Assembly: GCA_020346245.1 (NCBI GenBank)
Contig: CP070778.1
Location: 1,798,196-1,862,195, forward strand
Direction: 5' to 3'
Source: Flavobacteriaceae bacterium
GTDB taxonomy: Bacteria; Bacteroidota; Bacteroidia; Flavobacteriales; Flavobacteriaceae
DNA: 64,000 nt
The notes below the pieces were generated by a model, which was not told the origin of the DNA, searched no databases, and worked only from the letters and a program-made list of their open reading frames with translations. Shown here piece by piece: positions 36,668-46,799 of this stretch. The stretch's first letter is position 1, and the number at the start of each line of letters is the position of its first letter. Position numbers and translations under genes: made by a program.

Positions 36668-36767
36668 CTTCTTTTAATTTGGAAATGTGATTATGAATTA
36701 AGGCTTATCCTTCGATAATCGTAATTGCACTTCCTGTGAATTAACCTTTTATTAAAATTGAACTTTA
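36668..36767 (-). promoter_or_regulatory. structured leader-like gap before rpsD
   Basis: Most genes in this cluster are separated by under 25 bases, but here the gap is 100. The minus strand can fold as GATTAT/ATAATC arms (36715-36720 with 36689-36694) enclosing an AAGG/CCTT stem with a 5-nt loop (36700-36712). S4 is a known autoregulator in other bacteria, so an S4-binding leader is a reasonable idea, but the stems are short and the call is inference. Confidence 0.35.
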
Positions 36768-37160
36768 TTAAACTCTTCTTCTCTTGGGGGGTCTGCAACC
36801 ATTATGCGGCAATGGTGTTACATCTATAATTTCAGTAACTTCAATACCCGCATTGTGAATTGAACGAATTGCCGATTCTCTTCCGTTGCCCGGTCCTTTT
36901 ACATAAACTTTCACCTTTCTTAATCCCGCTTCATGAGCCACTTTACAACATTCTTCGGCTGCTACCTGAGCAGCATAGGGAGTATTCTTTTTAGAACCTC
37001 TGAATCCCATCTTACCCGCAGAAGACCATGAAATAACATCGCCCTTTTTGTTAGTCAAAGAAATTATTATGTTATTAAAGGAAGCCGTTACATGGGCTTC
37101 ACCAGCCGATTCAACGATTACCTTGCGCTTTTTAGCTCCTTTGGTACTTGTCTTTGCCAT
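36768..37160 (-). CDS. rpsK: 30S ribosomal protein S11
   Basis: A 130-residue S11, part of the 30S platform near the E site. Has [37 protein letters not shown] and the C-terminal [15 protein letters not shown]. 10 bases after rpsM, 100 before rpsD. Confidence 0.98.
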   Translation of the reverse strand: MAKTSTKGAKKRKVIVESAGEAHVTASFNNIIISLTNKKGDVISWSSAGKMGFRGSKKNTPYAAQVAAEECCKVAHEAGLRKVKVYVKGPGNGRESAIRSIHNAGIEVTEIIDVTPLPHNGCRPPKRRRV

Positions 37161-37170
37161 ATTATGCTAA

Positions 37171-37545
37171 TTATTTAGTTGCCATTTTCTTATTCGCAAC
37201 CGTTTTTCTTTTTCCTTTCCTGGTCCTGGAATTGTTTTTGGTCCTTTGACCCCTAAGAGGGAGTCCAGATCTGTGGCGGATACCTCTGTAACAGCCAATA
37301 TCCATGAGACGCTTAATATTCAACTGGTTTTCAGAACGAAGTTCTCCTTCAATCTTATAGGAGGAAACAGCATCCCTAATGCGACCAATTTCATCATCAT
37401 TCCAGTCCGATACCTTGCTATCCTGATTTACCTTGGCTTTCTCTAATATCTCTTGTGCCCTGCTTTTACCGATACCAAAAATATAGGTAAGCGCTATGAC
37501 ACCTCTTTTTTGTTTTGGTATATCTACACCTGCAATTCTTGCCAT
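37171..37545 (-). CDS. rpsM: 30S ribosomal protein S13
   Basis: A 124-residue S13 of the 30S head, contacting the P-site tRNA and bridge B1. N-terminal [20 protein letters not shown] and helix-two-turn-helix RRIRDAVS-type region, then the basic tail [21 protein letters not shown]. Follows rpmJ by 2 bases. Confidence 0.98.
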   Translation of the reverse strand: MARIAGVDIPKQKRGVIALTYIFGIGKSRAQEILEKAKVNQDSKVSDWNDDEIGRIRDAVSSYKIEGELRSENQLNIKRLMDIGCYRGIRHRSGLPLRGQRTKNNSRTRKGKRKTVANKKMATK

Positions 37546-37547
37546 AA

Positions 37548-37664
37548 TTACCCTTGTCTTTGTTTGAATCTAGGATTCTTTTTATTGATTACGTACAATC
37601 TGCCTTTTCTGCGAACTATTTTGCAGTCGGCACTTCTTTTCTTTATGGATGCTCTAACTTTCAT
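37548..37664 (-). CDS. rpmJ: 50S ribosomal protein L36 (zinc-free form)
   Basis: A 38-residue protein translated directly from the sequence: starts [20 protein letters not shown] and ends [12 protein letters not shown]. Conserved L36 pattern, but only one of the usual zinc ligands remains (Cys14); the other Cys/His positions are replaced, so it is the zinc-independent C-minus form. It sits between infA (10 bases) and rpsM (2 bases), the normal place for rpmJ. Confidence 0.96.
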   Translation of the reverse strand: MKVRASIKKRSADCKIVRRKGRLYVINKKNPRFKQRQG

Positions 37665-37674
37665 TCTTTCTATG

Positions 37675-37890
37675 TTAGTATCTATATGTAATTCTCGCCT
37701 TCGTTAAATCGTATGGACTCATTTCCAGTTTTACCTTATCCCCGGGCAACAATTTTATATAATGCATACGCATCTTCCCGGAAATATGAGCAGTAACCAC
37801 ATGCCCGTTTTCAAGTTCTACCCGAAACATTGCATTGGATAAAGCCTCTATTATGCTGCCGTCTTGTTCTATAGGTGCTTGCTTGGCCAT
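37675..37890 (-). CDS. infA: translation initiation factor IF-1
   Basis: A 71-residue OB-fold protein ([54 protein letters not shown]) that occupies the A site in initiation. Located 3 bases after secY and 10 before rpmJ. Confidence 0.98.
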   Translation of the reverse strand: MAKQAPIEQDGSIIEALSNAMFRVELENGHVVTAHISGKMRMHYIKLLPGDKVKLEMSPYDLTKARITYRY

Positions 37891-37893
37891 AAC

Positions 37894-39237
37894 TTATGCA
37901 ACTTTTCTGTTTTTACCTGATTTCATTAATCCATCGTAATGTCTGTTCAACAAGTACGAATTAACCTGCTGTACAGTATCAATTGCCACACCCACCATGA
38001 TTAAAAGTGATGTACCTCCATAAAACAAAGCCCAACCAGCCTGAATGTCCATTAACTTAACCACTACGGCAGGTAATACCGCCAATAGAGCCAGGAAAAC
38101 TGATCCCGGCAAAGTTATTAATGACATTATCTTGTCCAGAAAATCACCGGTCTCTTTACCTGGCCTGATGCCCGGAATAAAACCACCACTTCGTTTCAAA
38201 TCATCAGCCATCTTATTCGTTGGAACTGTAATGGCAGTGTAGAAATATGTGAATATTATAATCAGCAAGCCAAATAAGATATTATAAGCCAATCCAAAAA
38301 TATCCTGGAACTGTACTTCCATCCATTGACCAACTGCTGTATTATTAAACGTTCTTCCCAATAAACCTGGTGCAAACATAATAGCCTGTGCAAAAATTAT
38401 GGGCATTACCCCCGAGGCATTTAATTTCAAAGGAATGTATTGCCTTGAACCAGCGATATTTTTTTCATATCCGCCAGAGGCAGTCCTTCTTGCATACTGA
38501 ACCGGTATTCTCCTTGTAGCCATGACCAACAGAACACTCGCCAGAATAACAAGAAACCAAAGAATAACTTCAATAAGCATAAACATCAGTCCTCCCGTGT
38601 TATTCGCTGTTCTGGAAATAAATTCCTGAACAAAAGATTGCGGCATAGTGGCTATTATACCTATCATAATAAGCAGGGAAATACCATTTCCAATTCCTTT
38701 ATCTGTAATTTTTTCTCCTAACCACATGGCAAAGACACAACCTGTTACCAGGATAATTACGGCGGGCACAATAAAATTAAGGCCTTTACCTAAAAGAAAT
38801 GCACTGTCCGGAACACCTAGTGCACTAAGACTATAAAGGTAGGCCGGCGCCTGTACAACACAAATACCTATGGTAAGCCATCTCGTAATCTGGTTCTTTG
38901 TTTTTCTTCCACTTTCTCCTTCCTTATCCAATTTTTGAAGATATGGTACTGCGATCCCCATTAATTGAACCACAATAGACGCAGAGATATATGGCATAAT
39001 ACCCAGGGCAAATACAGAAGCATTAGCGAATGCACCACCCGTAAAGGCATTTAAAATACCTAAAATACCTTGTTCTGTATTTGAAGATAATTCAGCCAAT
39101 TGAGAAGTATCAATACCGGGAAGAACCACCTGAGCACCAAAACGGTACACAAGCAAAAGTCCTAGGGTAACAATAATTCTGTTCCTTAGTTCTTCAATTT
39201 TCCAGATATTTGATATAACCTCAAAAAATTTCTTCAT
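37894..39237 (-). CDS. secY: protein translocase subunit SecY
   Basis: A 447-residue inner-membrane protein with ten hydrophobic segments, the pore of the Sec translocon. Starts MKKFFEVISNIWKIEELRNR; conserved VVLPGIDTSQL, the plug-region NAFTGGAFANASVFALGIMPYISASI, and the cytosolic loop KKSGGFIPGIRPGK. In the spc section between rplO (12 bases) and infA (3 bases). Confidence 0.98.
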   Translation of the reverse strand: MKKFFEVISNIWKIEELRNRIIVTLGLLLVYRFGAQVVLPGIDTSQLAELSSNTEQGILGILNAFTGGAFANASVFALGIMPYISASIVVQLMGIAVPYLQKLDKEGESGRKTKNQITRWLTIGICVVQAPAYLYSLSALGVPDSAFLLGKGLNFIVPAVIILVTGCVFAMWLGEKITDKGIGNGISLLIMIGIIATMPQSFVQEFISRTANNTGGLMFMLIEVILWFLVILASVLLVMATRRIPVQYARRTASGGYEKNIAGSRQYIPLKLNASGVMPIIFAQAIMFAPGLLGRTFNNTAVGQWMEVQFQDIFGLAYNILFGLLIIIFTYFYTAITVPTNKMADDLKRSGGFIPGIRPGKETGDFLDKIMSLITLPGSVFLALLAVLPAVVVKLMDIQAGWALFYGGTSLLIMVGVAIDTVQQVNSYLLNRHYDGLMKSGKNRKVA

Positions 39238-39249
39238 AGTTTATTTTAC

Positions 39250-39702
39250 TTATAAATTTATTGCTTCACCTCCGGCAGCTTCTATAGCTGCTTTTGCAGT
39301 TGCAGTAAATTTATGTACGGTTATTTTAAGTGATGCCTTTAATTCGCCACCTCCAAGTATCTTTACCAAATCGTTCTTATGAGCCATTCCATTATCGACA
39401 AGGTCTTTAACAGTGACTGTTTTTTTAACCAGCCCTTTATCTGCCAGCTCCTGAAGTTTGTTCAGATTTACACCCTGATACTCTTTTCTGTTGATGTTTG
39501 TAAAACCAAATTTGGGTACGCGTCTTTGCAAAGGCATTTGACCTCCTTCAAAACCAATTTTTCTTGAATAACCAGATCTCGATTTAGCTCCTTTATGTCC
39601 TCTTGTTGCCGTACCGCCTTTACCAGAACCCTGTCCTCGACCTATGGTTTTCCCGGCTTTATGAACAGACCCTTTAGCTGGTTTTAAATTCCCTAAATTC
39701 AT
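39250..39702 (-). CDS. rplO: 50S ribosomal protein L15
   Basis: A 150-residue L15 with the glycine/lysine-rich N-terminus (GRGQGSGKGGTATRGHKGAKSR) that threads into 23S rRNA. 12 bases after rpmD and 12 before secY. Confidence 0.98.
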   Translation of the reverse strand: MNLGNLKPAKGSVHKAGKTIGRGQGSGKGGTATRGHKGAKSRSGYSRKIGFEGGQMPLQRRVPKFGFTNINRKEYQGVNLNKLQELADKGLVKKTVTVKDLVDNGMAHKNDLVKILGGGELKASLKITVHKFTATAKAAIEAAGGEAINL

Positions 39703-39714
39703 TACAAATATTTT

Positions 39715-39894
39715 TTAAGCTTCTTCCGTAGAAACTAAGTGTTTAACTTTGTTGATCATACCCATTATATTGGGCGTGTTTTCATGCTCCACAACATGAC
39801 CAATCCTATGCAATCCAAGGGCCTCCAGTGTTCTTTTCTGATTTTGTGGCCTTTTAATGCTACTTCTTACCTGCTTAACTTTAATCTTTGCCAT
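39715..39894 (-). CDS. rpmD: 50S ribosomal protein L30
   Basis: A 59-residue protein translated directly: begins MAKIKVKQVRSSIKRPQNQK and contains TLEALGLHRIGHVVEHENT, the L30 signature. Located between rpsE (11 bases) and rplO (12 bases), the expected position in the spc operon. Confidence 0.96.
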   Translation of the reverse strand: MAKIKVKQVRSSIKRPQNQKRTLEALGLHRIGHVVEHENTPNIMGMINKVKHLVSTEEA

Positions 39895-39905
39895 ACTCTT
39901 ACTAC

Positions 39906-40430
39906 TTATCCTTTAAAGACTTTTTCTAACGAAACACCTCTTTGTTTTGCTACCGTCCTGGCATCACGCAATTGCAGCAAAGCGTCGAATGTGGCCTTAA
40001 CTACATTATGGGGATTAGAGGATCCCTGAGACTTAGATAATACATCTTGTACGCCAACTGCTTCCAATACGGCTCTAACCGCACCACCTGCAATCACCCC
40101 TGTACCATGTGAAGCAGGCTGAATATATACACGAGCTCCTCCAAACTTTCCTTTTTGCTCGTGTGGCAACGTTGCTTTACTAAGGGGTATTCTAATTAGG
40201 TTCTTTTTAGCATCCTCAATAGCCTTGGCTATTGCAGTAGCTACTTCTTTTGACTTCCCAAGACCATGACCTACCACACCATTCTCATCACCTACAACCA
40301 CGATCGCAGAAAATCCAAAAGCTCTACCACCTTTAGTTACTTTAGTAACTCTTTGAACACCAACCAATCTGTCTTTGAGTTCAAGACCTCCCGGCTTTAC
40401 AGTTTCTACATTTTTGTATTTCCCGAACAT
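39906..40430 (-). CDS. rpsE: 30S ribosomal protein S5
   Basis: A 174-residue S5 with the N-terminal dsRBD-like domain ([32 protein letters not shown]) and the C-terminal half [23 protein letters not shown]. Affects decoding accuracy. 8 bases after rplR. Confidence 0.98.
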   Translation of the reverse strand: MFGKYKNVETVKPGGLELKDRLVGVQRVTKVTKGGRAFGFSAIVVVGDENGVVGHGLGKSKEVATAIAKAIEDAKKNLIRIPLSKATLPHEQKGKFGGARVYIQPASHGTGVIAGGAVRAVLEAVGVQDVLSKSQGSSNPHNVVKATFDALLQLRDARTVAKQRGVSLEKVFKG

Positions 40431-40438
40431 ATTTTCTA

Positions 40439-40795
40439 TTAAAATTTTAAACCAGCTTCTCTGGCACCTTCCGCCAACGATTTAACTCTTCCATGATATA
40501 AATTACCACCGCGATCAAAAGCAACGGCTTCTATTCCAGATTTGATAGCTTTTTCAGCTACTGCTTTACCCACAAGTCTGGCAATCTCAATCTTCGTGCC
40601 TTTAGCTTTACTAAGTTCTTTATCCCTTGATGAGGCCGCTACCAGTGTTGTACCCTTATTATCATCAATTAGTTGGGCATAAATCTCTTTATTGCTTCTA
40701 AAAACAGATAATCTAGGTCTCTCAGCAGTACCAAAGGATACTTTTCTTATCCTTTTTCTAATACGATCTCTTCTTTCAGTTTTTGATAATCCCAT
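40439..40795 (-). CDS. rplR: 50S ribosomal protein L18
   Basis: A 118-residue L18 that binds 5S rRNA with L5. Shows [20 protein letters not shown] and [24 protein letters not shown]. 10 bases after rplF. Confidence 0.98.
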   Translation of the reverse strand: MGLSKTERRDRIRKRIRKVSFGTAERPRLSVFRSNKEIYAQLIDDNKGTTLVAASSRDKELSKAKGTKIEIARLVGKAVAEKAIKSGIEAVAFDRGGNLYHGRVKSLAEGAREAGLKF

Positions 40796-40805
40796 AATTC
40801 AATTC

Positions 40806-41348
40806 TTAAGCGGATTTACCGGCTTTTCTTCTTAATTGTTCCCCGACAAATTTTATCCCTTTTCCTTTGTAAGGCTCTGGTTTGCGGAATGCTCTTATTT
40901 TAGCAGCAATTTGGCCAACCAATTGTTTGTCATGCGATGTAAGCTTTATAATAGGGTTTTTACCCTTCTCAGAAATAGTCTCAACTTTAACTTCAGGAGC
41001 TAAATTAAGCACAATATTATGTGAGAATCCCAATGCTAAATCCAATTTTTGACCCTGGTTAGTGGCTCGGTAACCCACACCAACCAATTCAAGCTCTTTT
41101 GTCCATCCATTTGTAACTCCCAAAATCATATTGGAAATCAAAGATCTGTATAGACCGTGCTTGGCTTTATGTTCTTTAGATTCAGAAGGTCTTGTTACAA
41201 CAACCTGACCATCTTCTGTTTTTACGGAAACCCCCGAATATTCCTGAGTTAATTCACCCAATTTCCCCTTTACAGTAATGATATTATCCTGCACTTCAAC
41301 TGTGGCTCCTTCCGGAATCTCTATTGGATTGTTACCTATTCTAGACAT
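40806..41348 (-). CDS. rplF: 50S ribosomal protein L6
   Basis: A 180-residue L6 made of two similar domains; conserved MSRIGNNPIEIPEGATV at the N-terminus and PEPYKGKGIKFVGEQLRRKAGK at the end. 19 bases after rpsH. Confidence 0.98.
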   Translation of the reverse strand: MSRIGNNPIEIPEGATVEVQDNIITVKGKLGELTQEYSGVSVKTEDGQVVVTRPSESKEHKAKHGLYRSLISNMILGVTNGWTKELELVGVGYRATNQGQKLDLALGFSHNIVLNLAPEVKVETISEKGKNPIIKLTSHDKQLVGQIAAKIRAFRKPEPYKGKGIKFVGEQLRRKAGKSA

Positions 41349-41367
41349 TTTCCTATTTCTTTATTTC

Positions 41368-41766
41368 TTAATAAACGTAGCATAAAACTTCGCCACCAAC
41401 ATTATCTCTTTGAGCCTGCTTGCTTGTCATAACCCCATGAGAAGTAGACACAATTGCTATTCCCAGACCATTAAGTACTCTGGGCATATCTCCCGAACTG
41501 GCATATTTTCTAAGACCTGGCGTACTTATACGCTGGATCTTTCTAATTACCGGCTCTTTTGTCAACCTATCATATTTCAGAGCAATTTTAATCATGCCCT
41601 GCACCTTGTTCTCTTCAATTTTATAACTCAAAATATATCCTTGATCGAATAATATTTTGGTTACTTCTTTTTTCAAATTAGAAGCAGGAATCTCAACTAC
41701 CCTATGACCCGCTCTGCTGGCGTTTCTAATTCTTGTTAAATAATCTGCTATTGGATCTGTAACCAT
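41368..41766 (-). CDS. rpsH: 30S ribosomal protein S8
   Basis: A 132-residue S8, an early 16S rRNA binder and spc operon repressor in E. coli. Conserved DPIADYLTRIRNA and C-terminal GIAIVSTSHGVMTSKQAQRDNVGGEVLCYVY. 21 bases after rpsN. Confidence 0.98.
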   Translation of the reverse strand: MVTDPIADYLTRIRNASRAGHRVVEIPASNLKKEVTKILFDQGYILSYKIEENKVQGMIKIALKYDRLTKEPVIRKIQRISTPGLRKYASSGDMPRVLNGLGIAIVSTSHGVMTSKQAQRDNVGGEVLCYVY

Positions 41767-41787
41767 CTTCTTAACTTTTATATTGGA

Positions 41788-42057
41788 TTACCAACTTGCT
41801 TTTTTAACTCCTGGAATCAAACCTTTATTAGCCATTTCCCTGAACATTACGCGAGAAATACCAAAAGTTCTCATATACCCTTTAGGTCTCCCCGTCAATT
41901 TACATCGATTGTGCATACGAATAGGAGAAGCATTTTTTGGCAGTTTTTGCAAAGCCTCATAATCTCCGGCTTCTTTCAAAGCCTTTCTCTTTTCAGCATA
42001 TTTTGCAACAGCTTTCGCCCTTTTTCTTTCCCGGGCTTTCATTGATTCTTTAGCCAT
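41788..42057 (-). CDS. rpsN: 30S ribosomal protein S14 (zinc-free long form)
   Basis: An 89-residue S14 with the C-terminal [30 protein letters not shown]. It has one cysteine and no CxxC pairs, so it is the longer zinc-independent type. 1 base after rplE. Confidence 0.98.
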   Translation of the reverse strand: MAKESMKARERKRAKAVAKYAEKRKALKEAGDYEALQKLPKNASPIRMHNRCKLTGRPKGYMRTFGISRVMFREMANKGLIPGVKKASW

Positions 42058-42058
42058 A

Positions 42059-42610
42059 CTAATTCTTTTTAAAAGGTAATCCCAATTCGGTTAACAATGA
42101 TTTTGCTTCTTTATCTGTTTCAGCAGATGTAACAAATGTGATATCCATGCCATTAATCCTATTGATCTTATCAATATTAATTTCTGGAAATATTATCTGC
42201 TCTGTTACGCCAAGGTTGTAATTTCCTCTTCCGTCAAAACCAGTTGCTCTAATTCCCTGGAAATCTCTCACCCTTGGCAAGGCAGTGGTTACTAGTCTGT
42301 CTAAAAATTCATACATGCGTTCACCCCTGAGCGTAACTTTAGCCCCTATAGGCATTCCCTTTCTGAGTTTAAAAGCTGCAACATCCTTTTTAGACATGGT
42401 TGAAATTGCCTTTTGACCCGTAATTAAAGTCAATTCATCCAAGGCGTGATCCACCAATTTTTTATCAGCTACAGCAGCACCAATTCCCCTGCTAACAACA
42501 ATTTTTTGCAGCCTTGGCACTTCCATTACATTTTTGTAATCAAATTCTTCCTTTAGAGCCGAAACAATTCGCTCACCATATTCTTGCTTTAATCTTGGTA
42601 CGTAAGCCAT
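42059..42610 (-). CDS. rplE: 50S ribosomal protein L5
   Basis: A 183-residue L5, binding 5S rRNA and contacting P-site tRNA. Contains [35 protein letters not shown] and [20 protein letters not shown]. 2 bases after rplX. Confidence 0.98.
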   Translation of the reverse strand: MAYVPRLKQEYGERIVSALKEEFDYKNVMEVPRLQKIVVSRGIGAAVADKKLVDHALDELTLITGQKAISTMSKKDVAAFKLRKGMPIGAKVTLRGERMYEFLDRLVTTALPRVRDFQGIRATGFDGRGNYNLGVTEQIIFPEINIDKINRINGMDITFVTSAETDKEAKSLLTELGLPFKKN

Positions 42611-42612
42611 AA

Positions 42613-42924
42613 CTAAATTACTTCGTTAGATTTTTTGGAAAATCGTACTTTCTTCCCGTCTCTTACCTCATAGCCCACTCTTGTTGTTTCTCCTGATTTG
42701 GAATCAATAAGTGATAAGTTAGATAAGTGAATAGGAGCTTCTTTTTTTACAATTCCACCCTGAGGGTTTTGTGCACTTGGCTTTTCGTGTTTAGATACCA
42801 TATTGGCACCTTCCACAATGGCCTTATTTTTTTCACGGTCTACAAGGGTAACTTTTCCTTCGGTTCCCTTGTGGTCACCTGCAATTATCCGAACTGTATC
42901 TCCCGTTTTTATTCTTAATTTCAT
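42613..42924 (-). CDS. rplX: 50S ribosomal protein L24
   Basis: A 103-residue L24 with a KOW motif at the N-terminus ([21 protein letters not shown]), an assembly initiator for the large subunit. 11 bases after rplN. Confidence 0.98.
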   Translation of the reverse strand: MKLRIKTGDTVRIIAGDHKGTEGKVTLVDREKNKAIVEGANMVSKHEKPSAQNPQGGIVKKEAPIHLSNLSLIDSKSGETTRVGYEVRDGKKVRFSKKSNEVI

Positions 42925-42935
42925 CTTACAATATT

Positions 42936-43304
42936 TTATAGCACCTCTGGAGCTAATGAAACAATTTTCATGAATTGTTTATCCCGCAACTCCCTGGCAA
43001 CAGGTCCAAAGACACGAGTTCCTCTCATTTCTCCCGTAGGGTTCAACAAAACACAGGCGTTATCATCAAAACGAATGTAAGAACCATCTGGTCTCCTTAC
43101 TTCTTTAATTGTCCTAACAACAACCGCCGTTGAAACTGTACCTTTCTTAATACCCCCGTTTGGAGTAGCCTCTTTAACAGTAACTACAATTTTATCACCA
43201 ACAGAAGCATATCGCCTTTTTGTACCACCAAGTACACGTATCGTTAATACCTCTTTGGCTCCAGTATTGTCTGCTACTTTTAATCTTGATTCTTGCTGTA
43301 ACAT
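42936..43304 (-). CDS. rplN: 50S ribosomal protein L14
   Basis: A 122-residue L14 ([48 protein letters not shown]) at the intersubunit face. 2 bases after rpsQ. Confidence 0.98.
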   Translation of the reverse strand: MLQQESRLKVADNTGAKEVLTIRVLGGTKRRYASVGDKIVVTVKEATPNGGIKKGTVSTAVVVRTIKEVRRPDGSYIRFDDNACVLLNPTGEMRGTRVFGPVARELRDKQFMKIVSLAPEVL

Positions 43305-43306
43305 AA

Positions 43307-43564
43307 TTATTTGGCTCTTTCTAGGACTTCAACCAGTCTCCAGCATTTGGTTCTACTCAATGGACGTGTCTCCATTATCTTAACAGTATCTCCAATATTG
43401 CAGTCATTGGTTTCATCGTGTGCAACATACTTTTTTGTTCGCAGTACGAACTTACCATACATAGGATGCTTAACGCGCTTTACCTCAGAAACCACTATAG
43501 ATTTCTCCATTTTGTTGCTGGTTACAACGCCTATTCTTTCCTTTCTTAAATTTCTTTTTTCCAT
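43307..43564 (-). CDS. rpsQ: 30S ribosomal protein S17
   Basis: An 85-residue OB-fold S17 ([50 protein letters not shown]), important for early 30S assembly. 13 bases after rpmC. Confidence 0.98.
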   Translation of the reverse strand: MEKRNLRKERIGVVTSNKMEKSIVVSEVKRVKHPMYGKFVLRTKKYVAHDETNDCNIGDTVKIMETRPLSRTKCWRLVEVLERAK

Positions 43565-43577
43565 AAAGCAGAACCAG

Positions 43578-43772
43578 TTATTGGTTATCCCTTTTTGTTA
43601 ATTCAGTAGCCAATTGCGCCACAGTTCTTCTTGCCATTCTGATTTGAAGTGGGTTTTCAAGTGGAGTGACAGAATGGGCAATTTTAAGATCGGCATGTTG
43701 CTTCTTAAACTGTGCCATTTTTTCCTTCAATTCCTCTACCGAAAATTCTTTAATTTCTGATTGTTTCATCAT
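43578..43772 (-). CDS. rpmC: 50S ribosomal protein L29
   Basis: A 64-residue two-helix L29 ([38 protein letters not shown]) beside the exit tunnel. 14 bases after rplP. Confidence 0.97.
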   Translation of the reverse strand: MMKQSEIKEFSVEELKEKMAQFKKQHADLKIAHSVTPLENPLQIRMARRTVAQLATELTKRDNQ

Positions 43773-43786
43773 ACTAATTATAAAAA

Positions 43787-44209
43787 TTATGCCGCTTCGT
43801 AATCCCTGGCCACTACAAATTTTGTCTTCACCGGTAATTTTTGAGCAGCAAGCCTTAAAGCCTCCTTAGCTACGTCCATAGGTACACCGGCAACCTCGAA
43901 CATAATTCTGCCCGGTTTAACCACGGCTACAAAATATTCCGGAGCTCCTTTACCTTTACCCATACGAACCTCCAAAGGTTTTTTGGTAATTGGCTTGTCC
44001 GGGAAAATTTTAATCCATAATTGCCCCTGTCTTTTCATATATCTGGTCGCAGCAATACGAGCCGCCTCAATCTGGCGGGAAGTAAGAAAGCAGGAATCCA
44101 GAGATTTAATTCCGAACATTCCATTTGAAAGCCTATGCCCTCTACCGGAATTTCCCTTCATACGTCCTTTCTGCGCTTTGCGAAATTTCGTTCTTTTTGG
44201 CTGTAACAT
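43787..44209 (-). CDS. rplP: 50S ribosomal protein L16
   Basis: A 140-residue L16 ([44 protein letters not shown]) near the A site and 5S rRNA. 24 bases after rpsC. Confidence 0.98.
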   Translation of the reverse strand: MLQPKRTKFRKAQKGRMKGNSGRGHRLSNGMFGIKSLDSCFLTSRQIEAARIAATRYMKRQGQLWIKIFPDKPITKKPLEVRMGKGKGAPEYFVAVVKPGRIMFEVAGVPMDVAKEALRLAAQKLPVKTKFVVARDYEAA

Positions 44210-44233
44210 AATCTCTAACTTCTTCTTTAATTA

Positions 44234-44950
44234 TTACTTTCTGCGACGTTGTTTTTTACCTCCATCACGTTGCTTTCCTTTGGACTGTCCTTTAGACATT
44301 CCAACTAAGGGAGAAAGCTCTCTTTTTCCATAAACTTCACCCTTCATGATCCATACTTTAATACCTAATCTTCCATAGGTGGTATGAGCTTCGTGTATTG
44401 CATAGTCTATATCTGCTCTAAAAGTCGATAAAGGAATTCTACCATCCTTATAAGATTCCGTCCTCGCCATTTCTGCACCATTCAATCTTCCGGCAATCTG
44501 TATTTTAATTCCCTCGGCATTCATTCTCATCGCCGCGGCAATTGCCATTTTAATAGCTCTTCTGTATGAAATCCTATTTTCGATCTGGCGGGCCACACTT
44601 GCCGCTACAAGATTTGCATCAACTTCGGGCCTTTTAATCTCAAAAATATTTATCTGTACTTCCTTATCCGTAATTTTTTTGAGCTCTTCTTTTAATTTAT
44701 CTACTTCTTGTCCGCCTTTACCAATAATTATACCAGGTCTGGCAGTCGTAATGGTAACTGTAATTAACTTTAAAGTTCTCTCTATTATTACTCTTGATAC
44801 ACTAGCCTTGGCCAAACGTGCATGAACATATTTTCTTATCTTATCGTCTTCGGATAGTTTATCGCCATAATCATTTCCTCCATACCAGTTAGATTCCCAT
44901 CCTCTGATTATTCCTAGACGATTTCCGATTGGATTTGTTTTTTGTCCCAT
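44234..44950 (-). CDS. rpsC: 30S ribosomal protein S3
   Basis: A 238-residue S3 with a KH domain ([21 protein letters not shown]) and the C-terminal domain [21 protein letters not shown]; part of the mRNA entry channel. The C-terminus is a basic tail ([15 protein letters not shown]). 10 bases after rplV. Confidence 0.98.
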   Translation of the reverse strand: MGQKTNPIGNRLGIIRGWESNWYGGNDYGDKLSEDDKIRKYVHARLAKASVSRVIIERTLKLITVTITTARPGIIIGKGGQEVDKLKEELKKITDKEVQINIFEIKRPEVDANLVAASVARQIENRISYRRAIKMAIAAAMRMNAEGIKIQIAGRLNGAEMARTESYKDGRIPLSTFRADIDYAIHEAHTTYGRLGIKVWIMKGEVYGKRELSPLVGMSKGQSKGKQRDGGKKQRRRK

Positions 44951-44960
44951 ACTAAAAGTT

Positions 44961-45368
44961 CTAGCTTTGTGTATTATTGTTAGATCCCAATACCAAGGTT
45001 ACATGGTTGGAACGTTTTCTTATTCTATGAGCCCTGCCCTGTGGAGCCGGCCTTAATCTTTTAAGCATTCGCCCACTGTCTACCGTTATTTCTTTTACAA
45101 AAAGATCAGCTTCTTCTATATTCGCTTCTTCATTCTTAGCCTGCCAGTTGGCAATTGCAGAAAGCAATAATTTTTCCAATCTACGAGAGGCTTCTTTAGG
45201 ACTAAATCTAAGAATAGCCAGCGCCTTTTCTATTTCTGCCCCACGCACCAAATCTGCTACCAAACGCATTTTTCTTGGTGAAGTTGGACAGTTATTTAGT
45301 TTAGCAAAAGCTATTTTCTGCTTTTCAGCCTTTAGTCTTTCGGCCATTTGTTTTTTTCGAACTCCCAT
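44961..45368 (-). CDS. rplV: 50S ribosomal protein L22
   Basis: A 135-residue L22 whose long hairpin lines the exit tunnel ([22 protein letters not shown]). The first 20 residues ([18 protein letters not shown]) precede the core [19 protein letters not shown], an N-terminal extension; an alternative start is Met8. 7 bases after rpsS. Confidence 0.97.
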   Translation of the reverse strand: MGVRKKQMAERLKAEKQKIAFAKLNNCPTSPRKMRLVADLVRGAEIEKALAILRFSPKEASRRLEKLLLSAIANWQAKNEEANIEEADLFVKEITVDSGRMLKRLRPAPQGRAHRIRKRSNHVTLVLGSNNNTQS

Positions 45369-45375
45369 AGCTTAC

Positions 45376-45654
45376 TTACTTTTTACCTTTATTTTTTGCA
45401 CCTGCATGACCCCGGAAAGATCTTGTAGGAGAAAATTCTCCTAATTTATGTCCTACCATATTCTCAGTAACATAGACAGGAACAAATTGTCTTCCGTTAT
45501 GCACAGCAATGGTCTGACCTACAAAATCCGGACTAATCGTCGATGCTCTTGACCAGGTCTTTATTACAGACTTCTTGCCTGATTGTATATTCATTTGGAC
45601 TTTTTTATCCAAACTGTGATGTATGTATGGTCCTTTTTTTAGTGAACGTGCCAT
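45376..45654 (-). CDS. rpsS: 30S ribosomal protein S19
   Basis: A 92-residue S19 ([59 protein letters not shown]) of the 30S head. 13 bases after rplB. Confidence 0.98.
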   Translation of the reverse strand: MARSLKKGPYIHHSLDKKVQMNIQSGKKSVIKTWSRASTISPDFVGQTIAVHNGRQFVPVYVTENMVGHKLGEFSPTRSFRGHAGAKNKGKK

Positions 45655-45667
45655 TTCTTTCTACTTT

Positions 45668-46492
45668 TTATTTCTTTCTACGTTCCAGTATATACCTATT
45701 TGTATCCTTGGTCTTGGATCTGGTCCTGAATCCTTTTGCTGGAATTCCATTTTTAGATCTTGGATGACCTCCGGAGGCTCTTCCTTCTCCACCACCCATT
45801 GGATGATCTACAGGGTTCATTGCTACCGGTCTTGTTCTTGGTCTCCTGCCCAGCCATCTGCTTCGTCCCGCTTTACCTGAAACAATCAACTGCTGGTCAG
45901 AATTTGAAACCGCACCAATTGTACCCAGGCAATTTGCCAGCACCAACCTGGTTTCACCAGAAGGCAATTTTACGGTTGCGTATTTTCCCTCCCTTGCCAT
46001 CAACTGAGCAAAAGTTCCGGCACTTCTCGCCATAATCGCACCTTGACCAGGTCGCAACTCAATACAGGAAATAATGGTTCCCAAAGGAATTTTGCTTAAA
46101 GGAAGTGCATTACCTATCTCTGGTGCAGCTTTTTCTCCAGATGAAATTTTCTGTCCTACCTGCAAACCGTTCTGAGCAATGATATATCGCTTTTCACCAT
46201 CCTTGTATTCCACCAAGGCAATAAAAGCCGTTCTGTTTGGATCGTACTGGATAGACTTTACTTCTGCAGTAACGTCTTGCTTATCCCGTTTGAAATCAAT
46301 AATTCGATACCGCCTTTTGTGCCCACCACCTCTATGGCGTATGGTCATTTTTCCTTGACTGTTTCTACCCCCAGACCTTTTTAACGGAGCAAGCAAGCTT
46401 TTCTCCGGCTTATCAGCAGTAATGGCGTCAAACCCATTTACTACTTTAAATCGCTGTCCTGGAGTGATCGGTTTTAATTTTCTAACTGACAT
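45668..46492 (-). CDS. rplB: 50S ribosomal protein L2
   Basis: A 274-residue L2, needed for subunit joining and peptidyl transfer. Shows [20 protein letters not shown], the SH3-like middle, and [21 protein letters not shown] containing the conserved histidine. 9 bases after rplW. Confidence 0.98.
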   Translation of the reverse strand: MSVRKLKPITPGQRFKVVNGFDAITADKPEKSLLAPLKRSGGRNSQGKMTIRHRGGGHKRRYRIIDFKRDKQDVTAEVKSIQYDPNRTAFIALVEYKDGEKRYIIAQNGLQVGQKISSGEKAAPEIGNALPLSKIPLGTIISCIELRPGQGAIMARSAGTFAQLMAREGKYATVKLPSGETRLVLANCLGTIGAVSNSDQQLIVSGKAGRSRWLGRRPRTRPVAMNPVDHPMGGGEGRASGGHPRSKNGIPAKGFRTRSKTKDTNRYILERRKK

Positions 46493-46501
46493 TTGGTGTC
46501 T

Positions 46502-46792
46502 TTATAGATTACTGTAAAAATCGATTACTTCTCCTTCTTCAACATCAACAATGGCTTTCTTAAATGCATTAGATTTCCCGTGCTGAACCCCTGTTTTTGT
46601 AAAACGGGTTTTGCGCGAAGGTCCATAATTCATTGTTCGAACTTTTTTCACTGAAACACCATAAGCTGCTTCAACGGCATCTTTGATTTGTAGTTTATTT
46701 GCCTTAGGATCCACAACAAAGCCATAGCGATTATACAACTCGCTATCTGCTGTCATTTTTTCCGTTATAATTGGCTTTATCAACACACTCAT
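46502..46792 (-). CDS. rplW: 50S ribosomal protein L23
   Basis: A 96-residue L23 (LIKPIITEKMTADSELYNRYGF, KDAVEAAYGVSVKKVRTMNY) at the exit-tunnel mouth, the docking site for trigger factor and Ffh. 7 bases after rplD. Confidence 0.97.
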   Translation of the reverse strand: MSVLIKPIITEKMTADSELYNRYGFVVDPKANKLQIKDAVEAAYGVSVKKVRTMNYGPSRKTRFTKTGVQHGKSNAFKKAIVDVEEGEVIDFYSNL

Positions 46793-46799
46793 GATTACC

